Assembly: GCF_002764115.1 (NCBI RefSeq) | Contig: NZ_CP017940.1 | Location: 62,001 to 126,000 of the forward strand | Direction: 5' to 3' | From: Phyllobacterium zundukense | GTDB lineage: Bacteria; Pseudomonadota; Alphaproteobacteria; Rhizobiales; Rhizobiaceae | Length of the DNA: 64,000 nucleotides | In this document: in pieces, positions 8,956-15,823 of the stretch | Layout: each line of letters opens with the position of its first letter | Position numbering within the stretch: the first letter of the stretch is position 1 | Made by a program: the position numbers and the translations under genes | Notes under the pieces: generated by a model | The model's database searches: none | What the model was told of the DNA's origin: nothing | The model's input: only the letters and a program-made list of their open reading frames with translations

Positions 8956-9162
8956 ATGATGAACGCCAAAAAGAACTCCCTTGCCGCTCCCGAAAGGGGG
9001 CGTGTCCGTCGCCGCGACATCAAGAATGCGGAGACAGAAATTGGTTTGAAGCTACGCGCGCTTTTTGCATCGGTACAGGAGGAGGAAATTCCGGCTCGTT
9101 TTCTGGATCTTCTGGAGAAGCTTGATGAGGCTGAACGCAATCATGCACAATCATCCAAATAA
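8956..9162 (+). CDS. nepR: Anti-sigma factor NepR
   Basis: 68 residues (ATG at 8956 or the adjacent 8959). After a basic N-terminus comes the NepR core IGLKLRALFASVQEEEIPAR followed by FLDLLEKLDEAE, i.e. the two helices that grip EcfG or, alternatively, phosphorylated PhyR. It keeps the general stress sigma factor inactive in unstressed cells. It lies 12 bases upstream of ecfG and opposite phyR, the standard arrangement of this locus. Function is assigned from family, length and context together. Confidence 0.95.
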   Translation: MMNAKKNSLAAPERGRVRRRDIKNAETEIGLKLRALFASVQEEEIPARFLDLLEKLDEAERNHAQSSK

Positions 9163-9174
9163 ACAGGCCGCCGA

Positions 9175-9726
9175 ATGGTACATGAATCGAGCGATTTCAA
9201 GAAAAGCCTGATTGCGTCTCTGCCCAAGTTGCGGGCGTTTGCGGTTTCGCTTGTCGGTAATCCGGACCGGGCGGACGACCTCGTCCAAGACACGATCATG
9301 AAGGCCTGGGCCAAGCAGGATTCATTTGAACCCGGTACAAATATCAAGGCCTGGCTGTTCACCATCCTTCGCAATGAATTTTACAGCCAGATGCGCAAGC
9401 GCGGGCGCGAAGTTCAGGATTCGGATGGTATCTTTACCGAACAGCTTTCCGTTCACCCAGCGCAATATGGGGCGCTTGACCTTCAGGATTTCCGCAAAGC
9501 CCTTGAAAAGCTTCCCGATGACCAGCGTGAAGCGATAATTCTTGTTGGAGCTTCGGGCTTTTCCTATGAAGAGGCGGCTGAAATTTGCGAATGCGCAGTT
9601 GGAACGATTAAGAGCCGCGTGAGCCGTGCCAGGACGCGCTTGCAGGAACTGCTCGAGGTACAGGGCGAAGTCGACTATGGCCCTGATTCAATAGCGACAC
9701 AGGTTACATCAAACAAGTTTGCCTGA
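9175..9726 (+). CDS. ecfG: General stress ECF sigma factor EcfG
   Basis: 183 residues with region 2 (SLVGNPDRADDLVQDTIMKA, then FEPGTNIKAWLFTILRNEFY) and region 4 (LPDDQREAIILVGASGFSYE, then CAVGTIKSRVSRARTRLQEL). This is an ECF15/EcfG-type sigma factor, the output of the PhyR-NepR partner switch, recognising GGAAC-N16/17-CGTT promoters; at least five perfect copies lie within 9 kb of it. Its last 23 bases overlap the end of the convergent receiver gene. Confidence 0.95.
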   Translation: MVHESSDFKKSLIASLPKLRAFAVSLVGNPDRADDLVQDTIMKAWAKQDSFEPGTNIKAWLFTILRNEFYSQMRKRGREVQDSDGIFTEQLSVHPAQYGALDLQDFRKALEKLPDDQREAIILVGASGFSYEEAAEICECAVGTIKSRVSRARTRLQELLEVQGEVDYGPDSIATQVTSNKFA

Positions 9727-10105
9727 CCCTAGTTGGCTCGCTGGAGCCCAGGATGGAAGTCACTGCCTTCATTATCTCGTTTTTTCCGTAAGGTTTCACA
9801 ACGACCGGTGTGCCGGTAAATCCGTCAACGCCATCCCTTTGCTGGTCATAAGCAGTGGCAAACACGATAGGGACGCCGCGCTGCTGCAAAATCGAGGCTA
9901 GCGGCAAGGAGGAAACGCGGCGTGCCTGAACCTCAAGGATTGCAATGTCGCACTCAGCTTTGCTGTCGATCCAGATGGTGAGCTCATCTATGGCCGAGAC
10001 CAGATGAATGGATTTCGCCCCGCACTCCTCGGCGATGCGTTCCAGTTCCAGCCCGATCAGGTATTCATCTTCCAGGGCCAGTAACCGCAGGCCGGTCAAT
10101 TCCAT
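9704..10105 (-). CDS. Stand-alone receiver protein with Glu at the phospho-acceptor site
   Basis: 133 residues from ATG 10105, with GGGAG about 9 bases upstream. It is a single CheY-like receiver: LEDEYLIGLELERIAEECG (acidic pocket), FATAY (switch Thr) and VVKPYG (conserved Lys). In strand 3, where PhyR reads LADIQL, this protein reads ILEVQA, so the acceptor aspartate is Glu58. It may be unphosphorylatable or locked in an active-like form. It converges on ecfG with a 23-base overlap. Its place in the stress locus suggests a modulator of PhyR or of the kinases nearby, which is inference. Confidence 0.85.
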   Translation of the reverse strand: MELTGLRLLALEDEYLIGLELERIAEECGAKSIHLVSAIDELTIWIDSKAECDIAILEVQARRVSSLPLASILQQRGVPIVFATAYDQQRDGVDGFTGTPVVVKPYGKNEIMKAVTSILGSSEPTRVRQTCLM

Positions 10106-10265
10106 AGGTGATACTCCCAAGGCCGCGTTCACGACCAAAGAAACACCTATGCGCGCACCCGTGTCATTGTGTCATTTAACTAAGACATATCAATCGCAAA
10201 GAAATCTGAAGCAAATTGCAAGTGACATGATAGCGTGTCGCACAATGATCAACTGAGCAGCTAGG

Positions 10266-11015
10266 ATGAAAACGACAGCAGCGGCACGGCAGTTTCCCTG
10301 CGAAAAATGTCCATTGCAGGATTTTTCGCACTTCCAGCGGCACGAGAAAGACGAAGTGTCTTTCCTTTCCAGCTTCAAGATGGGGGAACTTGTTGCGGAT
10401 ACCGGTACCACTGTTCTCGTGGAAGGCGCCAACAGCGCGCACCTGTTTACAGTGCTCTCTGGCTGGGGCTTTCGTTACAAGACACTGGATGACGGCCGTC
10501 GGCAAATTCTCAACTATGTCTTGCCCGGGGACCTCATCGGGTTGCAAGGGTCTGTGATGAAAAAAATGCAGCATTCTATCGAGGCGTTGTCGCCGATGAT
10601 CCTTTGCATGTTCCAGCGCGACAACCTGGCAAATCTGTTTCGCAATTTCCCCGCCCTTGGCTATGACATTACCTGGCTTGCCTCCCGCGAGGAGCAGATG
10701 CTTGACGAAATTCTGTTGAGCGTGGGCAGACGCACTGCGCTGGAACGGGCAGCTTATCTCTTTGCCTTTATTTTTCAACGCGCCCAATCAGTGGGAATGG
10801 TCAAAAGCGGCAAGTTGACGGTACCGGTAACGCAACAGCATGTGGCGGATACGCTTGGCCTGTCGATCGTTCACACCAACAAGACGTTGAAAAAACTCGC
10901 AAGCCGAGGCGCGCTCCGCTGGCTTGACCGGGGGTGCGAAGTTCTTGATGAACAAATACTGATGGATATATCGGGATGGCAAGGTCTGCCGGCTACGCCT
11001 CGACCGTATATTTGA
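10266..11015 (+). CDS. Crp/Fnr family transcriptional regulator
   Basis: 249 residues: a cyclic-nucleotide-binding-like beta barrel (about 35-150; TVLVEGANSAHLFTVLSGWG, LNYVLPGDLIGLQG) and a C-terminal winged helix (VTQQHVADTLGLSIVHTNKT, LKKLASRGAL). The N-terminus has only two cysteines (C12, C15) and lacks the further FNR-type Cys spacing, so an oxygen-sensing Fe-S cluster is unlikely. Its stop TGA at 11013-11015 directly abuts the ATG of the histidine kinase at 11016, so the two are co-translated. Similar regulators flank stress-response kinases in rhizobia; targets here are unknown. Confidence 0.88.
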   Translation: MKTTAAARQFPCEKCPLQDFSHFQRHEKDEVSFLSSFKMGELVADTGTTVLVEGANSAHLFTVLSGWGFRYKTLDDGRRQILNYVLPGDLIGLQGSVMKKMQHSIEALSPMILCMFQRDNLANLFRNFPALGYDITWLASREEQMLDEILLSVGRRTALERAAYLFAFIFQRAQSVGMVKSGKLTVPVTQQHVADTLGLSIVHTNKTLKKLASRGALRWLDRGCEVLDEQILMDISGWQGLPATPRPYI

Positions 11016-12536
11016 ATGGTTAGCGACCCGAAACAAAGGATGTTCAATAAACGATCCGTTGCTTCGGGCAGTCGCGAACCTCTGAATGGGTATGGGCCGT
11101 TCATGGATTGGAAGGAATATTTTTTGCTTTGGTGGCGCAAACTTGTTCTGAATTTTTCCCAAAGGCCGTTGAGGGGATTGGCGATTATGCTATCGCTCGG
11201 CCTGATCATTGGTGCGGCTGGCTCGACCATTATTCTCGCCCGCAGTTTTAACAATCAGATCCATGATGTCGTCGCCACCTACAAGGTACGCGAACAGGCC
11301 TATAGTTTGCTGGCTTTCGTGAATGAGGCTCACAGCAACCAGCGCGGATTCCTCCTGACCAAGAATGCGGAATTTCTCGATCTTTACCGGAATTCGGCGG
11401 CACGGCTGGACGAGAATCTCAATACCCTTGCGGAAATGACCAGGGACAACCTGCGCCAGCAGGCCATGGTAACCAAAATCCGGGACATGGTGAAGGAAAA
11501 GCAAGCAACGGTTGAGACGGCGGTTTCGTTTGCCCTTACAGGCAAGGACGCCGAGGCTCTGGCTTCTCTTGGACCGAGTTTCGGCATTGGCCAGCTTGAT
11601 GAGATCACCAAGACTATCGACGGTTTCCTTGGTGAAGAAGATCGAAGGCTAATCGAGCGAAATATTGCAATGGACGGGATGAGAAGCTGGCTCACAATCG
11701 CATCGCTTTCATCGCTTGGCGGCGCGCTCATCCTGGCTTTCATTCTTGCAAGCCGCACGAGCCGCTATGTCCGCAGGCTGACGGAAGGTCAGTCAGCCCT
11801 GCTTTCCGAAAAATCCCTTCTTGAAAACATGGTGCAGAGCCGGACGGCGGAATTGGAAAAGGCCATGCTTGTCGCAAAGCGGGAAAGAGCGCGTGTGGAA
11901 GCATTGCTGCAGGACTCGGATCACCGCATCGGAAATTCGCTTGCGACGGTATCGTCACTGCTCGGTATCCAGATGCGCGACGTGTCCTCCGAGGAAATCC
12001 GCGGTGCACTTGGAGCGGCTCGCGACCGAATCCAAACAATATCGTCCGCTCATAGGCGCTTGCGGCTTGGAGCGGATCACGAAACAGTGCGAGCGGATGA
12101 GTATTTGCCTGATGTTATCGCAGACATCAAAGAAGCTAACGTCCATGATCGCGATATCAGTATTCAAGCCGACCTTGCGCCAATCAACCTCAGCTCTCGC
12201 GACGCAACGACACTTGGAATTATCATCGGAGAATTGACGATGAATGCCATAAAACATGCATTTCCGGGCAGGAGATCAGGAGAAATAAGAATCAATCTCT
12301 GGCACGGCGATGATGGCATATTGCGATTGAAGATTGCAGATACCGGTGTTGGCATTCCGAAAAGGCCGCACAGGCAGTCACCCGGTCTGGGGTCGCTCAT
12401 TGTCAATCAGCTTTGTCAACAGTTCGGCGGATCGGCCACCTATTCTGCCAATCCCGGTGGCGGCACGATAGTGACCCTCGATTTCCCGTCGCTCACTGAG
12501 GTAGAGCCCCCAGACGATGCAGAAGTCGATGAATAA
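11016..12536 (+). CDS. CHASE3-type sensor histidine kinase of the HisKA_2/HRxxN group
   Basis: 506 residues (a later ATG at 11104 is possible). Two membrane segments (about 49-70 and 224-248) flank a periplasmic helical domain of CHASE3 type (VNEAHSNQRGFLLTKNAEFL). Next come a coiled coil, the phosphorylation helix DSDHRIGNSLATVSSLLGIQ with the HRxxN motif of general stress (PhyK-type) kinases, and the ATP-binding domain (ELTMNAIKHAF, IADTGVGIP, GLGSLIVNQL). It directly abuts the Crp/Fnr gene. The HRxxN motif and the position 1.3 kb from ecfG suggest it phosphorylates PhyR in the inner membrane. Confidence 0.87.
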   Translation: MVSDPKQRMFNKRSVASGSREPLNGYGPFMDWKEYFLLWWRKLVLNFSQRPLRGLAIMLSLGLIIGAAGSTIILARSFNNQIHDVVATYKVREQAYSLLAFVNEAHSNQRGFLLTKNAEFLDLYRNSAARLDENLNTLAEMTRDNLRQQAMVTKIRDMVKEKQATVETAVSFALTGKDAEALASLGPSFGIGQLDEITKTIDGFLGEEDRRLIERNIAMDGMRSWLTIASLSSLGGALILAFILASRTSRYVRRLTEGQSALLSEKSLLENMVQSRTAELEKAMLVAKRERARVEALLQDSDHRIGNSLATVSSLLGIQMRDVSSEEIRGALGAARDRIQTISSAHRRLRLGADHETVRADEYLPDVIADIKEANVHDRDISIQADLAPINLSSRDATTLGIIIGELTMNAIKHAFPGRRSGEIRINLWHGDDGILRLKIADTGVGIPKRPHRQSPGLGSLIVNQLCQQFGGSATYSANPGGGTIVTLDFPSLTEVEPPDDAEVDE

Positions 12537-12545
12537 TCAGTTCAG

Positions 12546-12767
12546 TCAGAGCGTCGCTGCGCCTGTCTCAGGTGTCGCGGCGTTCAATTGATCAAGAGCC
12601 AATTCGATATCGCGCAAATTCCTAGTCACGCCATCGTTCGGATCCATGCCGCCTTCCGTGGCCGCGCGTTGCAGGCCCCGAGCTTCGCTCAAGAGTTCTT
12701 CCAGTTTGGCAATCTTTTGAATTCTGCTCAGACTTTCGTCGGAAAGAATGTCGTTGGGTTCCTGCAT
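12546..12767 (-). CDS. Small acidic stress-regulated protein of unknown function
   Basis: 73 residues, acidic and mostly helical (SRIQKIAKLEELLSEARGLQ, then NLRDIELALDQLNAATPE), with no signal peptide or membrane segment. I do not recognise the family. The ATG at 12767 has an AGGAG at proper distance, and a perfect EcfG promoter lies 28-52 bases upstream, so it is a real, stress-induced gene. It is transcribed divergently from the HWE kinase through paired promoters. It could be a small regulatory partner of the neighbouring sensor kinases, but only the location hints at this. Confidence 0.75.
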   Translation of the reverse strand: MQEPNDILSDESLSRIQKIAKLEELLSEARGLQRAATEGGMDPNDGVTRNLRDIELALDQLNAATPETGAATL

Positions 12768-12794
12768 GTCGGTCTCCTTTGGTCGCTGAACAGA

Positions 12795-12819
12795 AACGAA
12801 GCTGCCGATTAATTGTTCC
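12795..12819 (-). promoter_or_regulatory. EcfG promoter for the 73-residue protein
   Basis: Minus strand: GGAAC (12819-12815), 16-base spacer, CGTT (12798-12795). All consensus positions match. Only 6 bases separate its -35 from the -35 of the divergent promoter at 12826. Confidence 0.88.
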
Positions 12820-12825
12820 CCACAA

Positions 12826-12850
12826 GGAACAAAGCCGAAATGGTTGCGTT
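12826..12850 (+). promoter_or_regulatory. EcfG promoter for the HWE kinase
   Basis: Plus strand: GGAAC (12826-12830), 16-base spacer, CGTT (12847-12850). A full match. It implies transcription starts near 12857, which rules out the upstream start codon of the long frame and supports ATG 12911 for the kinase. Confidence 0.88.
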
Positions 12851-12910
12851 GATGGGGAAAGCGTTTCGATTTTGAGTATAGGGCGCCTCATTGAGGGACG
12901 TCGCGTAGAT

Positions 12911-14413
12911 ATGAGAGCAAGGGACATTTCAGAAAACACGTTCGAATATTTATCAGGAGCGTCTCGTCGCGATGTTCTTTCGACGTTGAGAACGCTTGAG
13001 GTCCAGCAAGACAGTGACCTGAGCAGTTTGACGGAACTGGCACTCTCCATGTCTGGTACAGGTGGCGCGCAAATCTCGCTGGTCCATGATAGGCAGAGCC
13101 GGGTATTATCTCGCACTGGTGGCCTTGGTGCCGCGAACATCTGGATAATCGAGGCGAGTTCACTCATTGCTCCTGAGCCGAATTGTCTGGTCGTCCTCAA
13201 TGCCGCTGAAGATGTTCGTTTTGCTGAAATCGATGCGGTTACCCATTCACCAAAGATACGATTTGTCGCCGTCGCGCCGATTTGTGTTTCGGGTGAATGC
13301 ATAGGCGCGTTGAGTGTGATGTCGGATGAGCCGAGACTTGAATTCGGCCTGATGCAGCAGAAGCAGCTTGTGCAATCGGCCAAACTTGCAGGATCTCTCA
13401 TCGAGCTTAAACGAGATTCCCGCCTGGGTGCTGATGCGATTGCAACACTGCATCTGGACGAAGATCGCAGCGCGATGGCGCTTGAAGTGGGCAATGTCGG
13501 CAGTTGGGTTTGGGATTTGCGCACAGGAATATTCACAGGTAACAGGATGGCCTATTCCATGTTGGGTTTGCGCGACGACGAACCCATGACTGGCGAAGAC
13601 GTATTTCGCGCAATGCACGCAGACGACTTCCCCAGGATGAAATCTGCCTTCATCCGGGCGCTTGTACATAATCAAGATTATGTCGGTGAGTTTCGCGCAG
13701 CTTCATCAGGTCGATGGCTTCTTGGCCGCGGACGCATTTTCGAGCGGGATGCGGCGGGGAAGCCGGTTGTCGCGGTTGGTGTGAATATCGATATAACCGA
13801 CACCAAGAATGCAGCCGAGAAAACGCGGCTTCTGCTGCGAGAGTTGAATCACCGGGTAAAGAATACACTGGCGATGTTGCAATCGCTGGCAAGACAGACG
13901 CTAAATCGCACATCGGATCCCGCGGAGTTCATGGAGGCGTTCTCAGGACGCTTACGCGCGATTTCCGAAGCCCATACATTGCTTTCCGATCGTGAGTGGA
14001 GCGGTATTGGCTTGGTCGATCTGATCGCCAAGCAAGTGGAGCCCTATGCCATTTATGATCCCGCACAGATCGAACTTTCCGGCGAGGATATGGTGCTGCC
14101 ACCCGACCATGCCCTTGGTCTGGGCATTGCGTTGCATGAACTTGCCACCAACGCTGCCAAGCATGGTGCTCTTTCGATTGCTAGCGGGCGTGTACGGGTT
14201 TCCTGGCAATTGGAGACAGGGTTGAACGAATCCCGCGTTGTTATCCATTGGATCGAATCCAACGGTCCACCAGTGGTTCCGCCGCAGATACGGGGGCTGG
14301 GGGAGAGACTGATCGAGCGCAGCCTGGACAAGGTTTTGTCGAGCAGCGTCAGGTTAAGTTATCCCGAAACCGGTATGGAGGCTTTGATCTCCATGCCGAT
14401 CGCGACCATTTAA
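12911..14413 (+). CDS. Cytoplasmic GAF-PAS HWE-family histidine kinase
   Basis: 500 residues from ATG 12911, chosen because the EcfG promoter ends at 12850. No membrane segment. Order: GAF-like sensor (about 35-160; ALSMSGTGGAQISLVHDRQS), PAS domain (about 185-305; VGNVGSWVWDLRTGIF, GRGRIFERDAAGKPVV), then the HWE phosphorylation box (LLRELNHRVKNTLAMLQSLA, residues about 314-333) and ATP-binding domain (GLGIALHELATNAAKHGALS, HWIESNGP, GLGERLIERSL). HWE kinases often feed the PhyR pathway, so the EcfG promoter would make a feedback loop. The 3' end overlaps the convergent holin-like gene by 4 bases. Confidence 0.9.
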   Translation: MRARDISENTFEYLSGASRRDVLSTLRTLEVQQDSDLSSLTELALSMSGTGGAQISLVHDRQSRVLSRTGGLGAANIWIIEASSLIAPEPNCLVVLNAAEDVRFAEIDAVTHSPKIRFVAVAPICVSGECIGALSVMSDEPRLEFGLMQQKQLVQSAKLAGSLIELKRDSRLGADAIATLHLDEDRSAMALEVGNVGSWVWDLRTGIFTGNRMAYSMLGLRDDEPMTGEDVFRAMHADDFPRMKSAFIRALVHNQDYVGEFRAASSGRWLLGRGRIFERDAAGKPVVAVGVNIDITDTKNAAEKTRLLLRELNHRVKNTLAMLQSLARQTLNRTSDPAEFMEAFSGRLRAISEAHTLLSDREWSGIGLVDLIAKQVEPYAIYDPAQIELSGEDMVLPPDHALGLGIALHELATNAAKHGALSIASGRVRVSWQLETGLNESRVVIHWIESNGPPVVPPQIRGLGERLIERSLDKVLSSSVRLSYPETGMEALISMPIATI

Positions 14414-14877
14414 ATCCCGTCGCCCGCTGACGAGGTATCCCTTGGCCGTGGCCTCTTCTTCTTGGTCAGCAGGGAAAGACCGCCAAATGCAATCGCCGGA
14501 ACCGCAAGCATGAGCAGCGCCCTTGAACGCAGGACGGTTGGTGCAGCCGCAAGTGCGGCGATTGTCAGAAGGGTAGATGTGTCGATCGCGCTGCGATTAC
14601 GCTGATGCTTGCGCGTAGCGGCTTCGGAAATCTTCATGATGATATAGGCAAAAATTGCCAAACCGAAAGCGCATCCGGCAAGGGTCAGGGAAGCGCGCAT
14701 TTCCCCATACCGCTCGGCAAGAATGATATAGGCGGCGACTAGCAGGAAAAACACGCCGATCGCCGCAAGGATCGCTACGGCAGCCATGAAGATCGCCCGT
14801 CGCTTGGCTCTGGTTACAGCTAGACCGACCTCGCCGGCCGCCAGGCTGGTCAAAAACGGTGTCAACAGTTTCAACAT
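14410..14877 (-). CDS. Phage holin superfamily III-like (DUF1469/YqjE-type) membrane protein
   Basis: 155 residues from ATG 14877, one base after the stop of the DUF883 gene; a TTG at 14892 would only extend into that gene. Two long hydrophobic helices near the middle (FMAAVAILAAIGVFFLLVAA and LTLAGCAFGLAIFAYIIMKI) and a third near the C-terminus precede a basic tail (LLTKKKRPRPRD). The pairing of this fold with a DUF883/YqjD protein recurs widely (yqjD-yqjE in enterics), where the proteins sit in the inner membrane in stationary phase. It should be under the same stress promoter as the upstream gene. Confidence 0.83.
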   Translation of the reverse strand: MLKLLTPFLTSLAAGEVGLAVTRAKRRAIFMAAVAILAAIGVFFLLVAAYIILAERYGEMRASLTLAGCAFGLAIFAYIIMKISEAATRKHQRNRSAIDTSTLLTIAALAAAPTVLRSRALLMLAVPAIAFGGLSLLTKKKRPRPRDTSSAGDGI

Positions 14878-14878
14878 G

Positions 14879-15217
14879 TCAGCGGCGGGCAATCAGTGCC
14901 AGAAGGAAGCCTACACCGGCGGCGACAGCAATCGTTGTCAAAGGGTTTTCGCGAACAGTCTCGGCAAGCTGATCTTCGAGCTCGCGTGCTTGCGAACGAA
15001 TATCATCCAGTGTCTCCTCGCCGCGGAGCTTCGCGGTTTCATAGGAGTTGGCTGCACTGCGTGTCGCGTCCTTCGCAGAATTTCTACCGATCTTAGCGAG
15101 TGTTGCAGCAATATTCGCAATGTCTTCCTTCAACGCAGCAACCTGCGCTTGCAAATCGGGATTGGTGTCAGTCGCATCATCGACTGCCTTGCGAATTTTT
15201 GAAGTGGCAGTAGCCAT
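14879..15217 (-). CDS. DUF883/ElaB-YqjD family membrane-anchored protein
   Basis: 112 residues from ATG 15217, with AGGAG well placed. A long amphipathic helical part (DLQAQVAALKEDIANIAATL, then DATRSAANSYETAKLRGEET) is followed by a single C-terminal membrane helix (LTTIAVAAGVGFLLALIARR), the DUF883 layout. YqjD and ElaB of E. coli are membrane-anchored proteins made in stationary phase, and YqjD binds ribosomes. A perfect EcfG promoter lies 40-64 bases upstream of the start, which excludes the longer frame to 15283. It is paired with the holin-like gene downstream. Confidence 0.88.
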   Translation of the reverse strand: MATATSKIRKAVDDATDTNPDLQAQVAALKEDIANIAATLAKIGRNSAKDATRSAANSYETAKLRGEETLDDIRSQARELEDQLAETVRENPLTTIAVAAGVGFLLALIARR

Positions 15218-15256
15218 GGGAGAACTCCTTGAGAAAACAGCTGTATAGGGTCCGGA

Positions 15257-15281
15257 AACGCCAGTTGCAGTGATTTGTTCC
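15257..15281 (-). promoter_or_regulatory. EcfG promoter for the DUF883/holin-like pair
   Basis: Minus strand GGAAC (15281-15277), 16-base spacer, CGTT (15260-15257). Full consensus match. Confidence 0.87.
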
Positions 15282-15331
15282 ATGCCACGAGAGCCACTGC
15301 ATGGTTGCAGCGGCTCGCGCGTTTACAACTT

Positions 15332-15415
15332 CTACGACAGATAGCCCAAAAGCCATAGAATGAGGATGATCGGAAGCGGCAAGCCAATGAGCCAAAGCAA
15401 AGCACCACGCATCAT
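15332..15415 (-). CDS. 27-residue hydrophobic membrane peptide
   Basis: A very short frame starting ATG-ATG at 15415/15412, preceded by AAGGAG with a 9-base spacing and ending with TAG at 15332. The product (MMRGALLWLIGLPLPIILIL, then WLLGYLS) is one hydrophobic helix. The strong ribosome site, the clean stop and the position between two stress-regulated membrane-protein genes support it as a real small protein. It may be read from the DUF3309 promoter upstream. No family is recognised with certainty and no function can be given. Confidence 0.6.
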   Translation of the reverse strand: MMRGALLWLIGLPLPIILILWLLGYLS

Positions 15416-15437
15416 GTCAGAAAACTCCTTCACAAAT

Positions 15438-15456
15438 CCCCCTGAGCATCAGGGGG
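15438..15456 (-). repeat. Perfect hairpin between DUF3309 and the 27-residue peptide gene
   Basis: CCCCCTGA and TCAGGGGG form an 8-bp perfect stem with a 3-base loop, about 20 bases after the DUF3309 stop. The 3' side on the minus strand is ATTTGT rather than a T-run, so it is at most a partial terminator and may allow read-through. Confidence 0.6.
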
Positions 15457-15474
15457 AGGTTTAAAACGGTCCCG

Positions 15475-15633
15475 CTAAATGCGGCCCATCAAGAGCAGTA
15501 CCAAAAGCACGACAAGAACGATGCCAAGCAGGCCGGACGGACCATACCCCCAATTTCTGGCGTGCGGCCAAGTCGGTAAGACGCCAACCAACGCCAAAAT
15601 AAGAATGATAATCAGAATTGTCGTAATGGGCAT
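15475..15633 (-). CDS. DUF3309 small membrane protein
   Basis: 52 residues: MPITTILIIILILALVGVLP, then TWPHARNWGYGPSGLLGI and VLVVLLVLLLMGRI. Two hydrophobic helices flank a polar WPHARNWGYGPSG loop, the hallmark of DUF3309. The ATG at 15633 is 35 bases downstream of an EcfG-type promoter and is preceded by a GGGAGG. Members are small conserved proteins common in Proteobacteria that live with frequent stress; their function is unknown. Confidence 0.88.
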   Translation of the reverse strand: MPITTILIIILILALVGVLPTWPHARNWGYGPSGLLGIVLVVLLVLLLMGRI

Positions 15634-15667
15634 TTTTTCCTCCCATTGGGAAACTGTACAGTGCCGA

Positions 15668-15692
15668 AACACGCCAATTGAGTTTTGGTTCC
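15668..15692 (-). promoter_or_regulatory. EcfG-type promoter for the DUF3309 gene
   Basis: Minus strand GGAAC (15692-15688), 16-base spacer, TGTT (15671-15668): eight of nine positions. A second, weaker copy lies upstream at 15745-15769 (GGAAC-N16-GGTT), so the gene may have tandem stress promoters. Confidence 0.7.
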
Positions 15693-15823
15693 AACCGGCT
15701 ACTGGTTCCCATTGGGCCGCCATGAAGATTCGCGAAGCAGATGCAACCAAACTGAGCCGACTTCGTTCCTGTCCCGGTTTCAACGGAGACGGGTATCCAT
15801 GAATTTCATGCCGGGGGACTTTC

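Noticed and set aside
10266..11015. An oxygen-sensing FNR/FixK-type function for the Crp/Fnr protein
   Set aside because: Only two N-terminal cysteines (12 and 15) are found; the further cysteine spacing of Fe-S cluster FNR proteins is absent.
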